A stretch of 55,225 bases of DNA from an uncultured Clostridium sp. (GTDB taxonomy: Bacteria > Bacillota > Clostridia > Lachnospirales > Lachnospiraceae): assembly GCA_947178475.1 (NCBI GenBank), contig CAMWYM010000005.1:1-55225 (forward strand), in the 5' to 3' direction. The notes under the pieces are model-generated. The model saw nothing but the letters and a program-made list of their open reading frames with translations. It searched no databases and was not told where the DNA came from. A program made the position numbers and the translations under genes. Below, piece by piece: positions 43,535 through 51,854 of the stretch (within the stretch, counting starts at the first letter, position 1; every line of letters starts with the position of its first letter).

Positions 43535-44827
43535 TTAAAAATTCCACAATCCATAAAGTGGAATATTCAACACGCCCTTTGAAAACCCCAGCTCGTCCAA
43601 AGAAATGCGGATTGCCATATGATTTCTATATTTGCTGTTAAACACCTTCATACTCTGCGCTTTTCTCCTGATTCTTGACTGTACATCTACCGGCACCACA
43701 TCTCCATCATCCTCAAACACAAAATCTACTCTGGCCGTTGCGCCGGAAATCCAGAAATACAGATCCTGTACCATTTTGTTCATCGTAAGCTCCGACAACA
43801 CAAACTGCTCCAGCAAAGCCCCGTTGATATCCTCCATGGTCTCATCCCCAGTCTTGATCTCATCATGGGACACCCCGCACATCACTCTCAACATACCATG
43901 ATCTAAATGATACAGTTCAAAAGACTTGTCATCCACCTGTGTCACCAGTGGAGCAATACCGTTACGAATACGGTTCACCTTGCGAACCAGTCCGGTATCC
44001 ACCAGCCAATTAACAGAATTTTCATACTCTCTTGCTCTGGCTTTTGTGTCTACATACTGATACATAAACTTACGATTATCCTTCTCCATCTGCTCCGGAA
44101 TACTATGCCAGATTCTATCTGCCTTCTGGGCATAGGTCTTAGGCGCATAGCGTGCAATATGTTCCTTGCTCCTCACCAAAAGCTCCCGCAAAATTGCATC
44201 CGTCCGGTCAAAATCATGGTTCTTCACATAATCAAGCACGACAATCGGCATACCACCGGTAATATAAAATATCTTTAAATATTTCGTAATCTCTTCAATC
44301 ACTTCCGGCTTCACCGGCTCTATTTTCTGGTTTTCAATGGATTTACAAAGCTCCTGCGCCTTATTCGCAGTAAGAAATTCTTCAAAGGTCATTGGATAGA
44401 GCTTCAGCGGATAAAACTCTGCCGCATACTCCCCCTCATGGGCAATCACACCCACTGTAGAAGCAATAATACAAATAGGAAGCTCCGGTCTTTGACTCTT
44501 AAGACTCATAATCGCTTCCACCGCTCGCGGATACAAATGTGCCTCATCAAAAATCAGCAATGTCTGTCTGTCCTCAAAGGATTGATCACAGTACATGCAA
44601 AGTGCCGCCAATAAACGTTCCGCTTTTATCCTTGTCCCCTGCTTAAACAGCGGATATACCTCCTCATCCTTTTCAAAATCAACATAGATAAGATTCTTGA
44701 AGAAGCCCTGTCCAAAGTCAATCATGGTCCATGTCTTCCCCACACCCTTGGCACCCTTTAAGAGCAGAACCTGACTCTGCCCCTTATCATACCACGCCAT
44801 TAAATCATTCATAATAATACGATACAT
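43535..44827 (-). CDS. AAA ATPase with DUF4143-type C-terminus
   Basis: 430 residues from the ATG at 44827 (GGAGG 6 nt upstream). AAA part: Walker A LLLKGAKGVGKTWTMIDFG, Walker B LLIFDEAHLYPRAVEAIMSL; the C-terminal part carries the DUF4143 pattern (DLYFWISGATARVDFVFEDD, GDVVPVDVQS). This fold contains a PD-(D/E)XK-like core in many members. Function of these widespread genes is unknown. It has its own promoter and may drive the hem genes by read-through. Confidence 0.88.
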   Translation of the reverse strand: MYRIIMNDLMAWYDKGQSQVLLLKGAKGVGKTWTMIDFGQGFFKNLIYVDFEKDEEVYPLFKQGTRIKAERLLAALCMYCDQSFEDRQTLLIFDEAHLYPRAVEAIMSLKSQRPELPICIIASTVGVIAHEGEYAAEFYPLKLYPMTFEEFLTANKAQELCKSIENQKIEPVKPEVIEEITKYLKIFYITGGMPIVVLDYVKNHDFDRTDAILRELLVRSKEHIARYAPKTYAQKADRIWHSIPEQMEKDNRKFMYQYVDTKARAREYENSVNWLVDTGLVRKVNRIRNGIAPLVTQVDDKSFELYHLDHGMLRVMCGVSHDEIKTGDETMEDINGALLEQFVLSELTMNKMVQDLYFWISGATARVDFVFEDDGDVVPVDVQSRIRRKAQSMKVFNSKYRNHMAIRISLDELGFSKGVLNIPLYGLWNF

Positions 44828-44878
44828 ATTGCCCCTCCTGCCGGTAAAATTCCATCTGCATTGCCGTTTTATCACAAT

Positions 44879-44925
44879 GAAGCTCACTAATGCCCACGCA
44901 GGTCATCAACCTCCGCTTCACCCAA
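44879..44925 (-). repeat. Leader hairpin repeat, copy A
   Basis: About 47 bp, minus strand GAAGCGGAGGTTGATGACCT then GCGTGGGCATTAGTGAGCTTC. It is nearly the same as copy B at 50999-51044. GAAGC/GCTTC and TGATG/CATTA pairs give a two-step stem. It lies in the 5' leader of the AAA ATPase/hem transcript. Confidence 0.75.
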
Positions 44926-44957
44926 CCCTGCAAAATAATTCACAAAAATCTAACCTA

Positions 44958-44986
44958 ACTATAACACTCTAATTAATAAATGTAAA
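44958..44986 (-). promoter_or_regulatory. Promoter of the AAA ATPase/hem operon
   Basis: -35 TTTACA (44981-44986), 17-nt spacer, -10 TATAGT (44958-44963) on the minus strand. It overlaps the T-run side of the terminator after the Sel1/TPR gene. Confidence 0.75.
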
Positions 44987-45018
44987 GAATAAAGAGGAGC
45001 AGCACTATGTACTCCTCC
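44987..45018 (-). terminator. Terminator of the Sel1/TPR protein gene
   Basis: GAGGAG / CTCCTC stem on the minus strand followed by TTTATTCTTT, 18 nt past the stop. Confidence 0.7.
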
Positions 45019-45035
45019 CCCTAACCGTTATCCTA

Positions 45036-47789
45036 TTATACAAACACCAGCCCGTCATCATCTTCATCCTTGCTAATCGATAACATTCCATTGTCACCGG
45101 TATTCGACATTAGCAGTGTCAGACCGATATGTCTGTTGGCCTTATCACCGGTAGCTACATAAATCTCACCGGATTCAACCAAGGTAAGTGCAATTTCCAT
45201 CGCCTGCTCCTTAAACCGCATCAACTCTCTCCGGTCAAGAGAGCTTAATTTAAACAGATACTGGTTCTTTGAACTAATCAGCAGAATGCTGTACTTATTA
45301 TTACCCGCCTTGCGCGTCAGCATACCAGAACCAACCATTCTGGAATTTGCAACCAGAATCTCTGAATTTTCCTCACCGGCATACTCACTATAAATCAAAT
45401 TAAATACCTTGTTATATTCATCCTCGGAATCCACATTAACCGGCATCTCTGCCACGGCAAATTCTACAACAGAATCGGCAAACCGTATTGTGCCTCCCTC
45501 ATCGTTAATGACAGCCGTACAGCTCTTCGGCACCTGTAAGCGGAAGAATTTGTTCTGGATAACCTTGTTTGAACCATTCTCCACCGGATTCAACAGCTCC
45601 TTAAATTTCTCCTCAATCAGGTGCATTGCACTCAGGGCATCCACATCTCCCTCTTTTACAATCTCCTTCAAGCCCTCATACAAATCTTTTATCGATTGAT
45701 CCAGACTATTGACAATAGCTAACAGCTTCTTAGTCGCCGGAATGGAGCCTTTTGTCGCCACATCATAATAGAGCTTCAGCTTCTCATCATCCGATACGCC
45801 CTTGGAAATCTTATGTTCAATAACCTGATACAGATATTCCTTACTAAACTCCTCATATCCCGCCTCGTATGCCTGATAAAAATAATCCAGACTCATAATC
45901 GGACCGGAATATCCCTCTTCCCGCTCTCTCACCTGACAAAATGCACCATATTCATAAGCGGCCTGCACACTGCCCAGCTGTATCGCTTTTTGAAAGGCCT
46001 GCTCAATCTCAAGGTCTGTAGCCAGATAAAATACCTGTTCCTTTTTATTCATCGCCACCTTAAATGCGGTATCGGCAATACCTTCATTGACTGCACGCTC
46101 CCACTTCTCGATAGTGGGCTGCAGTTCCTCAGGAGCTCCTAAATTCTTAATATCACGGATATATGGCTCTGCCTCGAAGATACCATTCTCCAATGCCCGT
46201 GTCAGATACTGTAGTGCCAGCGCACCGTCACGTTTACCGCCCACAAGACCATAGTAGTAAAATCTTCCCAGATAGAATGGGACCCTCTTATGATTCAGAC
46301 GATCTGCGTTTTCGTACCATTTCTTCGCTTCCACATAATCCTTCAGCTGCTGGTCATAGATAGTACCAATCAAAAATGCCAAATCTGGATCTTTGTTAGC
46401 ATCAAATAGCTGTTTTGCAAAACCGATGGTCTTATTGATATCCCGATATGGACTGTCCTCATCGAAATACAGCTCAATCAATAAATAGCTTGCTTTTTCG
46501 CTTCCGTTTTGAATCGCAACAGAGGCAAATTGCATCGCCTGTTCATAGTCTTCCATATTATAGTAATAGAGCGCTTCATTATAATACTGTATCTCCGTCC
46601 GGTTAGCACTCTTATTACTGAGCAGTGTTGGAATCACAAAGGCAAAGGAATTGGCAACCTCAAAAATAATCTCATTGTACTGCTCCATAATATCCATCGT
46701 TGAACAGACAAAACGGAGACACGCCCAACGGTTCTTCTGCTTAAATACAAATGTCACAATCCCCTTATCAATCTCTTTATGATAAAAACGCGCAGATATG
46801 CCGTTAGCATATTCTGTAATATAAGGCGTAATATTTAAATCACAATCGTATGCCTCATTCATATAATAGAGATAATCATCAATCTTCCGCACAGAATCTT
46901 TAGGAACCGTGGTATAGGTTACATAAATTGCAAAATCCGTATAGGTATGGCTAGGGGCATAGTATTCCTCATCGGTGTCCACATCTATACTCTTCACCCA
47001 GTCCTTAGGCAGCTTATGGATATATCCCTCTACCTGATCATGTACATATGTATACTGATACTGAAGCTTGGAAGCATCCTGCGCCTTATAACGAAATTCC
47101 ATTCCTTTTGCTCTCCGCTTTTCAGAGATTTCCGAATATATCTTATCCTTTTCCTCAAACTCAATACTATCCGCATGGGTTTCGTTGTATTCAATCTGCT
47201 CTAACGCAGCCTTCGCCTTATCATCACCCTTGTCTGCCAGCTTCTTATACCATGATTTGGCCTTGTCCATGTCAATGGGAATAACGAAATCACTCTTCTG
47301 TCCAAATTGATCAACCCGGTTAAGACCGTGCTCATAAATGTCCCCCAACCGCATATATGCCTGTGACACATCATAGGAAGCCGCCTTCTCTAAGTAGGAT
47401 ATCGCCTTAGAAAAATTCTGGATATCCAGCATAATCAGACCAAGCTTATAGAGCAGATTACCATCATCAACCAGCTTCAGATAACGCTCGTAGTACTTAG
47501 CAGCTAATTCCCTGTCAATCTTTGCCTTAATATTCTGATACTTACCAGTCTCGAATACCTCACCGAGAATTTTCAGTGCTTCACAGCCATATTGCTGATA
47601 CTGTATTTCCATCATTCCAATATCCGCAATCTGGTTCAGCGCCTTAATTGCTTCCTCCGAGATTCCGTGCTCTAACAGTTCCTGCGCTTTCTGGTATTGG
47701 CGTTCCACATAATCCGGTTGTTCTACTACTTTTTTTTCTGATTGCTTTCCAAATGGAATTTTATTTAAAAAATTCGAAAACCGTCCCAT
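45036..47789 (-). CDS. Large Sel1/TPR-repeat protein
   Basis: 917 residues from ATG 47789 (AGGTG 7 nt upstream). Residues 30-220 hold TPR/Sel1 units (YQKAQELLEHGISEEAIKAL, AISYLEKAASYDVSQAYMRL, AKSWYKKLADKGDDKAKAAL). A non-repeat beta-rich domain spans about 235-400, a second Sel1 array follows at about 410-700 (GGKRDGALALQYLTRALENG), and a last beta-rich domain lies at about 755-890 (NKFFRLQVPKSCTAVIND). No signal peptide, so a cytoplasmic scaffold. Specific partners unknown; no nearby gene suggests a pathway. Confidence 0.8.
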   Translation of the reverse strand: MGRFSNFLNKIPFGKQSEKKVVEQPDYVERQYQKAQELLEHGISEEAIKALNQIADIGMMEIQYQQYGCEALKILGEVFETGKYQNIKAKIDRELAAKYYERYLKLVDDGNLLYKLGLIMLDIQNFSKAISYLEKAASYDVSQAYMRLGDIYEHGLNRVDQFGQKSDFVIPIDMDKAKSWYKKLADKGDDKAKAALEQIEYNETHADSIEFEEKDKIYSEISEKRRAKGMEFRYKAQDASKLQYQYTYVHDQVEGYIHKLPKDWVKSIDVDTDEEYYAPSHTYTDFAIYVTYTTVPKDSVRKIDDYLYYMNEAYDCDLNITPYITEYANGISARFYHKEIDKGIVTFVFKQKNRWACLRFVCSTMDIMEQYNEIIFEVANSFAFVIPTLLSNKSANRTEIQYYNEALYYYNMEDYEQAMQFASVAIQNGSEKASYLLIELYFDEDSPYRDINKTIGFAKQLFDANKDPDLAFLIGTIYDQQLKDYVEAKKWYENADRLNHKRVPFYLGRFYYYGLVGGKRDGALALQYLTRALENGIFEAEPYIRDIKNLGAPEELQPTIEKWERAVNEGIADTAFKVAMNKKEQVFYLATDLEIEQAFQKAIQLGSVQAAYEYGAFCQVREREEGYSGPIMSLDYFYQAYEAGYEEFSKEYLYQVIEHKISKGVSDDEKLKLYYDVATKGSIPATKKLLAIVNSLDQSIKDLYEGLKEIVKEGDVDALSAMHLIEEKFKELLNPVENGSNKVIQNKFFRLQVPKSCTAVINDEGGTIRFADSVVEFAVAEMPVNVDSEDEYNKVFNLIYSEYAGEENSEILVANSRMVGSGMLTRKAGNNKYSILLISSKNQYLFKLSSLDRRELMRFKEQAMEIALTLVESGEIYVATGDKANRHIGLTLLMSNTGDNGMLSISKDEDDDGLVFV

Positions 47790-47945
47790 TCCTCTCACCT
47801 ACACTTTTCCATAATTATACTAATTTTATCACAGTGTATCCCAAAGGGCAAGGGACATTCCAGAAAATCTTTCGCCATTTTATGCATTTTTTGCCTTGCT
47901 AAATTCTCCACCTCCCATTATAATTTTTTCAGACTACAATTCTTT

Positions 47946-48156
47946 CAGGTGATTGCGAAACTCTGTTTTTTAAGACGTTCGTTGTGTAATATAGACAAAT
48001 CATCGCAGGGCACGCTTGCGCTACTTGTCGCTCGTAACGGTACATAAGGTGCCAAAATACGGCACCTAAGTACCGACGGCTCCAAAGTACCCTGCTTGCG
48101 ATATTGTCTATATTGCACAACTAGGTTTTAGAAATAGAGAGTTTCGCAATCATCTA
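47946..48156. mobile_element. 211-bp MITE-like palindromic element
   Basis: Terminal inverted repeats of about 19 bp (left CAGGTGATTGCGAAACTCT, right complement TAGATGATTGCGAAACTCT; 17 of 19 match). Inner arms keep matching (GTTGTGyAATATAGACAA) up to a central GGTAC-GGTGCC / GGCACC-GTACC hairpin near 48053. The element is flanked by 10-bp direct repeats ACAATTCTTT at 47936-47945 and 48157-48166, as expected of a target-site duplication. It codes for nothing obvious. It sits about 45 nt before rlmI, within the 403-bp gap 47800-48202. Could also act as a large RNA hairpin. Confidence 0.82.
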
Positions 48157-48202
48157 ACAATTCTTTAATAAAAAGGAATGCCAACGTAAAAGGAGAATAG
48201 AG

Positions 48203-49405
48203 ATGAGCCAGGCAATAGTAACTCTGAAAAAGGGAGAGGGCAGGACAATTAAAACAGGCGGTGCCTGGATTTATGACAACGAGATAGATACCATTATGGG
48301 AAACTTTACCGATGGAGATATCGTAATCGTGAAGGATTTCGATGGATATCCCATGGGAAGAGGTTTTATCAACCGTAATTCCAAAATCACAATACGAATG
48401 ATGACCAGACATGCAGATACAGAAATAGATGAGACATTTATCAGAATGCGTGTCAGAAATGCGTGGGAGTACCGCAAAAAAACAGTAGACACTGACAGCT
48501 GTCGGGTGATATTTGGCGAAGCAGATTTTCTGCCCGGAATCATCGTGGACAAGTTTTCGGATGTGCTGGTGGTACAGTCCCTTGCCCTTGGAATCGACCG
48601 CTTTAAGCTGCAGATTCTCGACTGTCTGAAAGAAGAAATGGCAAAGGATGGCATTGCTATCCGCGGAATCTATGAGCGAAGCGATGTCAAGGTCAGAAAA
48701 CAGGAGGGGATGGCGCTTTATAAAGGTTTTATCGGTGAAGAATTTGATACAAAGGTTCCCATTGCGGAGAACGGTGTCAAATATATTGTAGATGTAAAGG
48801 ACGGACAAAAAACCGGGTTTTTTCTCGACCAGAAATATAACCGGCTGGCAATACAGAGGTTTTGTAAAAATGCAAAGGTTCTGGATTGTTTTACCCATAC
48901 CGGCTCCTTTGCTTTAAATGCAGGGATTGCAGGTGCTTCTTCAGTTCTTGGGGTGGATGCATCTGAACTTGCTGTTTCGCAGGCAGCAGAAAATGCAGAC
49001 CTAAACGGTTTGTCGGATACGGTGACCTTCCGATGCGCAGATGTATTTGACCTGCTCCCTGAGCTGGAAAAGGAGGGTGATCAATTTGATGTTGTAATAT
49101 TGGACCCACCGGCATTTACCAAGTCCCGCAATTCTATTAAGAACGCAACAAAGGGATATCGTGAAATCAATATGCGGGGACTTAAGCTGGTAAAAGACGG
49201 TGGTTTTCTTGCGACCTGTTCCTGCTCCCATTTTATGAGTTATGAATTATTTACAAAAACGATAAATGAAGCGGCAAGGGCTGTTCACAAAAGGCTTCGT
49301 CAAGTGGAATACCGCACCCAGTCTCCTGATCATCCGATTCTCTGGGCAGCAGATGAATCCTATTATCTTAAGTTTTATATCTTTCAGGTGTGTGAGGAGA
49401 AATAA
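48203..49405 (+). CDS. RlmI-type 23S rRNA cytosine-C5 methyltransferase
   Basis: 400 residues. N-terminal PUA domain (VTLKKGEGRTIKTGGAWIYD, GYPMGRGFIN), then a class I SAM methyltransferase: KTGFFLDQKYNR, VLDCFTHTGSFALNAG (SAM site), VILDPPAFTKSRNSI and the Cys motif TCSCSHFMSYE. RlmI methylates C1962 of E. coli 23S rRNA; the exact target here is inferred. SD AAAGGAG 8 nt before the ATG. Promoter not clear because the MITE-like element lies directly upstream. Confidence 0.9.
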   Translation: MSQAIVTLKKGEGRTIKTGGAWIYDNEIDTIMGNFTDGDIVIVKDFDGYPMGRGFINRNSKITIRMMTRHADTEIDETFIRMRVRNAWEYRKKTVDTDSCRVIFGEADFLPGIIVDKFSDVLVVQSLALGIDRFKLQILDCLKEEMAKDGIAIRGIYERSDVKVRKQEGMALYKGFIGEEFDTKVPIAENGVKYIVDVKDGQKTGFFLDQKYNRLAIQRFCKNAKVLDCFTHTGSFALNAGIAGASSVLGVDASELAVSQAAENADLNGLSDTVTFRCADVFDLLPELEKEGDQFDVVILDPPAFTKSRNSIKNATKGYREINMRGLKLVKDGGFLATCSCSHFMSYELFTKTINEAARAVHKRLRQVEYRTQSPDHPILWAADESYYLKFYIFQVCEEK

Positions 49406-49476
49406 GCAGGACCATTCACCGGTTCACACGCTCCTCCGCCTGTTCCTGACCATAATATTCAGGAAATCCGGTTCTC

Positions 49477-50784
49477 TCAAAAACCACTAAGCTTTCTCCC
49501 CTTTATACACACAAAAATGCCGGTCATCGCAACCACGAACTCCGTAACGGGAAATGCCAGCCATAGCCCGGTCATTTTCCAAATCACAGACAGTACAAAT
49601 GCCATTGGCACAATCAGAAAAAATCCACGCAGCAGCGAAACCATATTTGCCGGTTTGGCACAGTCCGTAGACGCAAAGTAAATGGATATTACAATATTAA
49701 ATCCCGCAAACACGCATGCAGTAAAATATAATCTGATTCCCTCCACAGCAATCCGCTGCAGTTCTCCATTTCCCTCACTGTTGAAAATCGCCGCAATGCC
49801 ATCTGCCATAAAAAACATACACAAATAAATGATTCCGGATAATATTACTACTGTGCTTACCGCATACCGGAAAATGGCTTGTACATTGTCCCGCTTCCCC
49901 ATTCCATAGTACTTACTGATAACCGGCTGTATTCCCTGTGCAATTCCTGTGTAAATAGCTAAAACTACCAATGACAGATTTGCAATAATCCCATATGCGG
50001 CAACCCCTATGTTCCCCAATATACCCAATATAATCATATTAAATATCATCATCACCACTCCTGAGGAGACCTCAGAGACAAAGGACGGCGCACCTGTAAT
50101 AAACACATGCTTTATCATTTGAAATTGAATTTTATCTTTAACAAAATGAAATCGATTCTTTCTCTTAACAAAAAATGGCGATAAAATCAGCAAGCTGATA
50201 ACCGGTGCTAAACCAGTGGCAAGAACCGCACCAAAAATCCCCATATTAAAACCAAAAATAAATATATAATCCAAAATAATATTGGAAAAGCTCCCTCCTA
50301 ACATTGCCATCATGGACTGCCTAGGCTCCCCGTCATTTCTCACAAAGCAGAGAAGCACATCATTCAACAGAAATGCAGGCGCAAACAAAAACAAAACCTT
50401 CAGATAGGTATAACACATGGAATAGACAGAGTTATCTGCTCCAAGCAGACGGGTAATCCCCTCGGCTCCGGTAAATCCAGTTATAAAAAACAGGATTCCA
50501 AAGATACATACCAAACACATAGTTTGCGTAAACATGCGGTTCTTTTCTTCGTCTCTTCCCTGACCTTTTAGCATAGAATATCTGGTTGCACCTCCCATCC
50601 CAAGCATCAATCCGGTACCATGAATCAAGCTGTAAACCGGAATTGCCAGATTTAGGGCAGCCAGTCCACCACTTCCCAAGCCCTTTGACACAAAATACGT
50701 ATCCGCCAGAATATAGCAGGACAACCCTATCATTCCCAAAACATTTAACGCTGTGTACTTGACATATTCCTTAAAACAACTCAT
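49477..50784 (-). CDS. MATE-family multidrug/organic cation transporter
   Basis: About 435 residues with 12 hydrophobic segments; family motifs GLGSGGLAALNLAIPVYSLI, LMLGMGGATRYSML, GIAQGIQPVISKYYGMGKRD. It exports organic compounds using a Na+ or H+ gradient. ATG 50784 is taken since GGAGG is 11 nt upstream; ATG 50802 is possible but has a poor SD. A strong terminator-like hairpin stands in its leader (50815-50870), so expression may be set by attenuation. Confidence 0.92.
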   Translation of the reverse strand: MSCFKEYVKYTALNVLGMIGLSCYILADTYFVSKGLGSGGLAALNLAIPVYSLIHGTGLMLGMGGATRYSMLKGQGRDEEKNRMFTQTMCLVCIFGILFFITGFTGAEGITRLLGADNSVYSMCYTYLKVLFLFAPAFLLNDVLLCFVRNDGEPRQSMMAMLGGSFSNIILDYIFIFGFNMGIFGAVLATGLAPVISLLILSPFFVKRKNRFHFVKDKIQFQMIKHVFITGAPSFVSEVSSGVVMMIFNMIILGILGNIGVAAYGIIANLSLVVLAIYTGIAQGIQPVISKYYGMGKRDNVQAIFRYAVSTVVILSGIIYLCMFFMADGIAAIFNSEGNGELQRIAVEGIRLYFTACVFAGFNIVISIYFASTDCAKPANMVSLLRGFFLIVPMAFVLSVIWKMTGLWLAFPVTEFVVAMTGIFVCIKGRKLSGF

Positions 50785-50814
50785 CTCTATGACAACCTCC
50801 ATATAACCTGTCTA

Positions 50815-50870
50815 ACAAAAAACACCAGGACTTCATATCTTCTACGGCCTAACGATATGAAACCTGGTGC
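50815..50870 (-). terminator. Terminator-like hairpin in the MATE leader
   Basis: On the minus strand CACCAGG-TTTCATATC pairs with GATATGAAG-TCCTGGTG and is followed by TTTTTTGTT. It lies between the promoter at 51155-51183 and the MATE start, so it either ends the VanZ transcript or is the off-switch of a regulated leader. An alternative anti-terminator was not found. Confidence 0.75.
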
Positions 50871-50976
50871 TAAACCTCTTTACCCGGCGGCAAAGAAAGC
50901 ACTGTTCTATTCTTTTTAATGATAAAATCTTTACAGGGTCACATGCCTGCTTTGTATCTGCCTAACAAAAGCGACC

Positions 50977-51060
50977 ATTGGTGACATTGTATACAAGGAA
51001 GCTCGCTGATGCTCGCGCAGGTCATCAATCTCCGCTTCACTCCGATTGGTGACATTGTAT
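50977..51060 (-). repeat. Leader hairpin repeat, copy B, with flanking 16-bp direct repeats
   Basis: Copy B (50999-51044) of the hairpin seen at 44879-44925; minus strand GAAGCGGAGATTGATGACCT then GCGCGAGCATCAGCGAGCTTC. It is bounded by exact 16-bp direct repeats ATTGGTGACATTGTAT (50977-50992 and 51045-51060), so a 52-bp segment appears inserted or duplicated there. It lies in the leader of the MATE gene. Confidence 0.75.
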
Positions 51061-51154
51061 CACATCCGGTGTTAAACTGCAACGACACGGACATCGGTTT
51101 TCCTCTTTTATTTCCTTCCTGTTTCCTGCTATGCCCTCTCCTCAGGGTAGGAAA

Positions 51155-51183
51155 ATTATACCAACTGGCACTCACCTAAACAA
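51155..51183 (-). promoter_or_regulatory. Probable promoter of the MATE gene
   Basis: -35 TTGTTT (51178-51183, across the VanZ stop), 17-nt spacer, -10 TATAAT (51155-51160), minus strand. The next 45 nt resemble those after a similar promoter at 52917-52946. The leader to MATE would be about 360 nt long. Confidence 0.55.
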
Positions 51184-51817
51184 ACATATCAAACACCGGC
51201 TGTCCCAGATATATAGCCACAGTCAAAAAAACAATTGTCAACAACCATAACCCTAAGGATATTGTCTTATCCAAAGCACTGACCTTTTTCCTTTTTAAAA
51301 GCCACACATATATAATATATAAAGAATATCCCAACGCACACCCAAATGTATTATTTATCATATCATCCAGCTCAAACAGCCCCAAATGCAACACCAACTG
51401 CAAAACTTCCACAAATACAGAAAAAGAAAAACCCACACACACAGTCTTCCACCATCTGCGCATATTGACAAAAAACATTGGCAGTATTAGCCCAATTGGA
51501 ATAAACAAAGCAATATTACCTGTAACAAAATACCAATCCAAAGGGTCCCTGTTGGTCCACGCCTCCTTAATGCACCAAAATAAACGCAGCTCTATCTTTG
51601 GCTCCTCCGTCTTAACTCTCCCTACTATCGTTATAAATAGTACAATTAAAAACCAATAGAAAACAAACAAAGTCCCAACAAAATTTTTCCATTTATCCCT
51701 TGACATAAATATTTTCCCAACGATTGCACAAATAGCTGCCAGAATCAGACCTCCCACCAGAACAGCGTATGCATTTGTATATCCATATAGAGCTATATTA
51801 TATAAATTCTGATTCAT
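51176..51817 (-). CDS. VanZ-family membrane protein
   Basis: 213 residues from ATG 51817 (AAGGGG 4 nt upstream). Five or so hydrophobic segments and the VanZ signature FSVFVEVLQLVLHLGLFELD, DMINNTFGCALGYSLY. VanZ proteins are linked to low-level teicoplanin resistance and are widespread; the molecular role is not settled. No other van genes are nearby apart from the unrelated VanW protein. Confidence 0.88.
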   Translation of the reverse strand: MNQNLYNIALYGYTNAYAVLVGGLILAAICAIVGKIFMSRDKWKNFVGTLFVFYWFLIVLFITIVGRVKTEEPKIELRLFWCIKEAWTNRDPLDWYFVTGNIALFIPIGLILPMFFVNMRRWWKTVCVGFSFSVFVEVLQLVLHLGLFELDDMINNTFGCALGYSLYIIYVWLLKRKKVSALDKTISLGLWLLTIVFLTVAIYLGQPVFDMFV

Positions 51818-51854
51818 TATTCCCCTTATGATGTTTTGTGACTTACGTAATTCA

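Noticed and set aside
43535-44827. AAA ATPase as a defence-system gene
   Set aside because: No nuclease, methylase or other defence partner is adjacent; such DUF4143 genes are common singletons.
47929-48120. 63-codon minus-strand frame in the palindrome
   Set aside because: Lies inside the MITE-like element; no SD and no resemblance to a transposase.
48128-48898. 256-codon minus-strand frame opposite rlmI
   Set aside because: The plus strand carries a full set of RlmI motifs; the antisense frame has no SD or motif.
50870-50945. ZTP or preQ1 riboswitch before MATE (GCCGCCGGG and AGAGGTTTAGC looked suggestive)
   Set aside because: The other conserved blocks of both classes are missing.
50939-51175. 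78-codon minus-strand frame between VanZ and MATE
   Set aside because: It runs through the hairpin repeat and its 16-bp direct repeats, without SD or protein-like composition.
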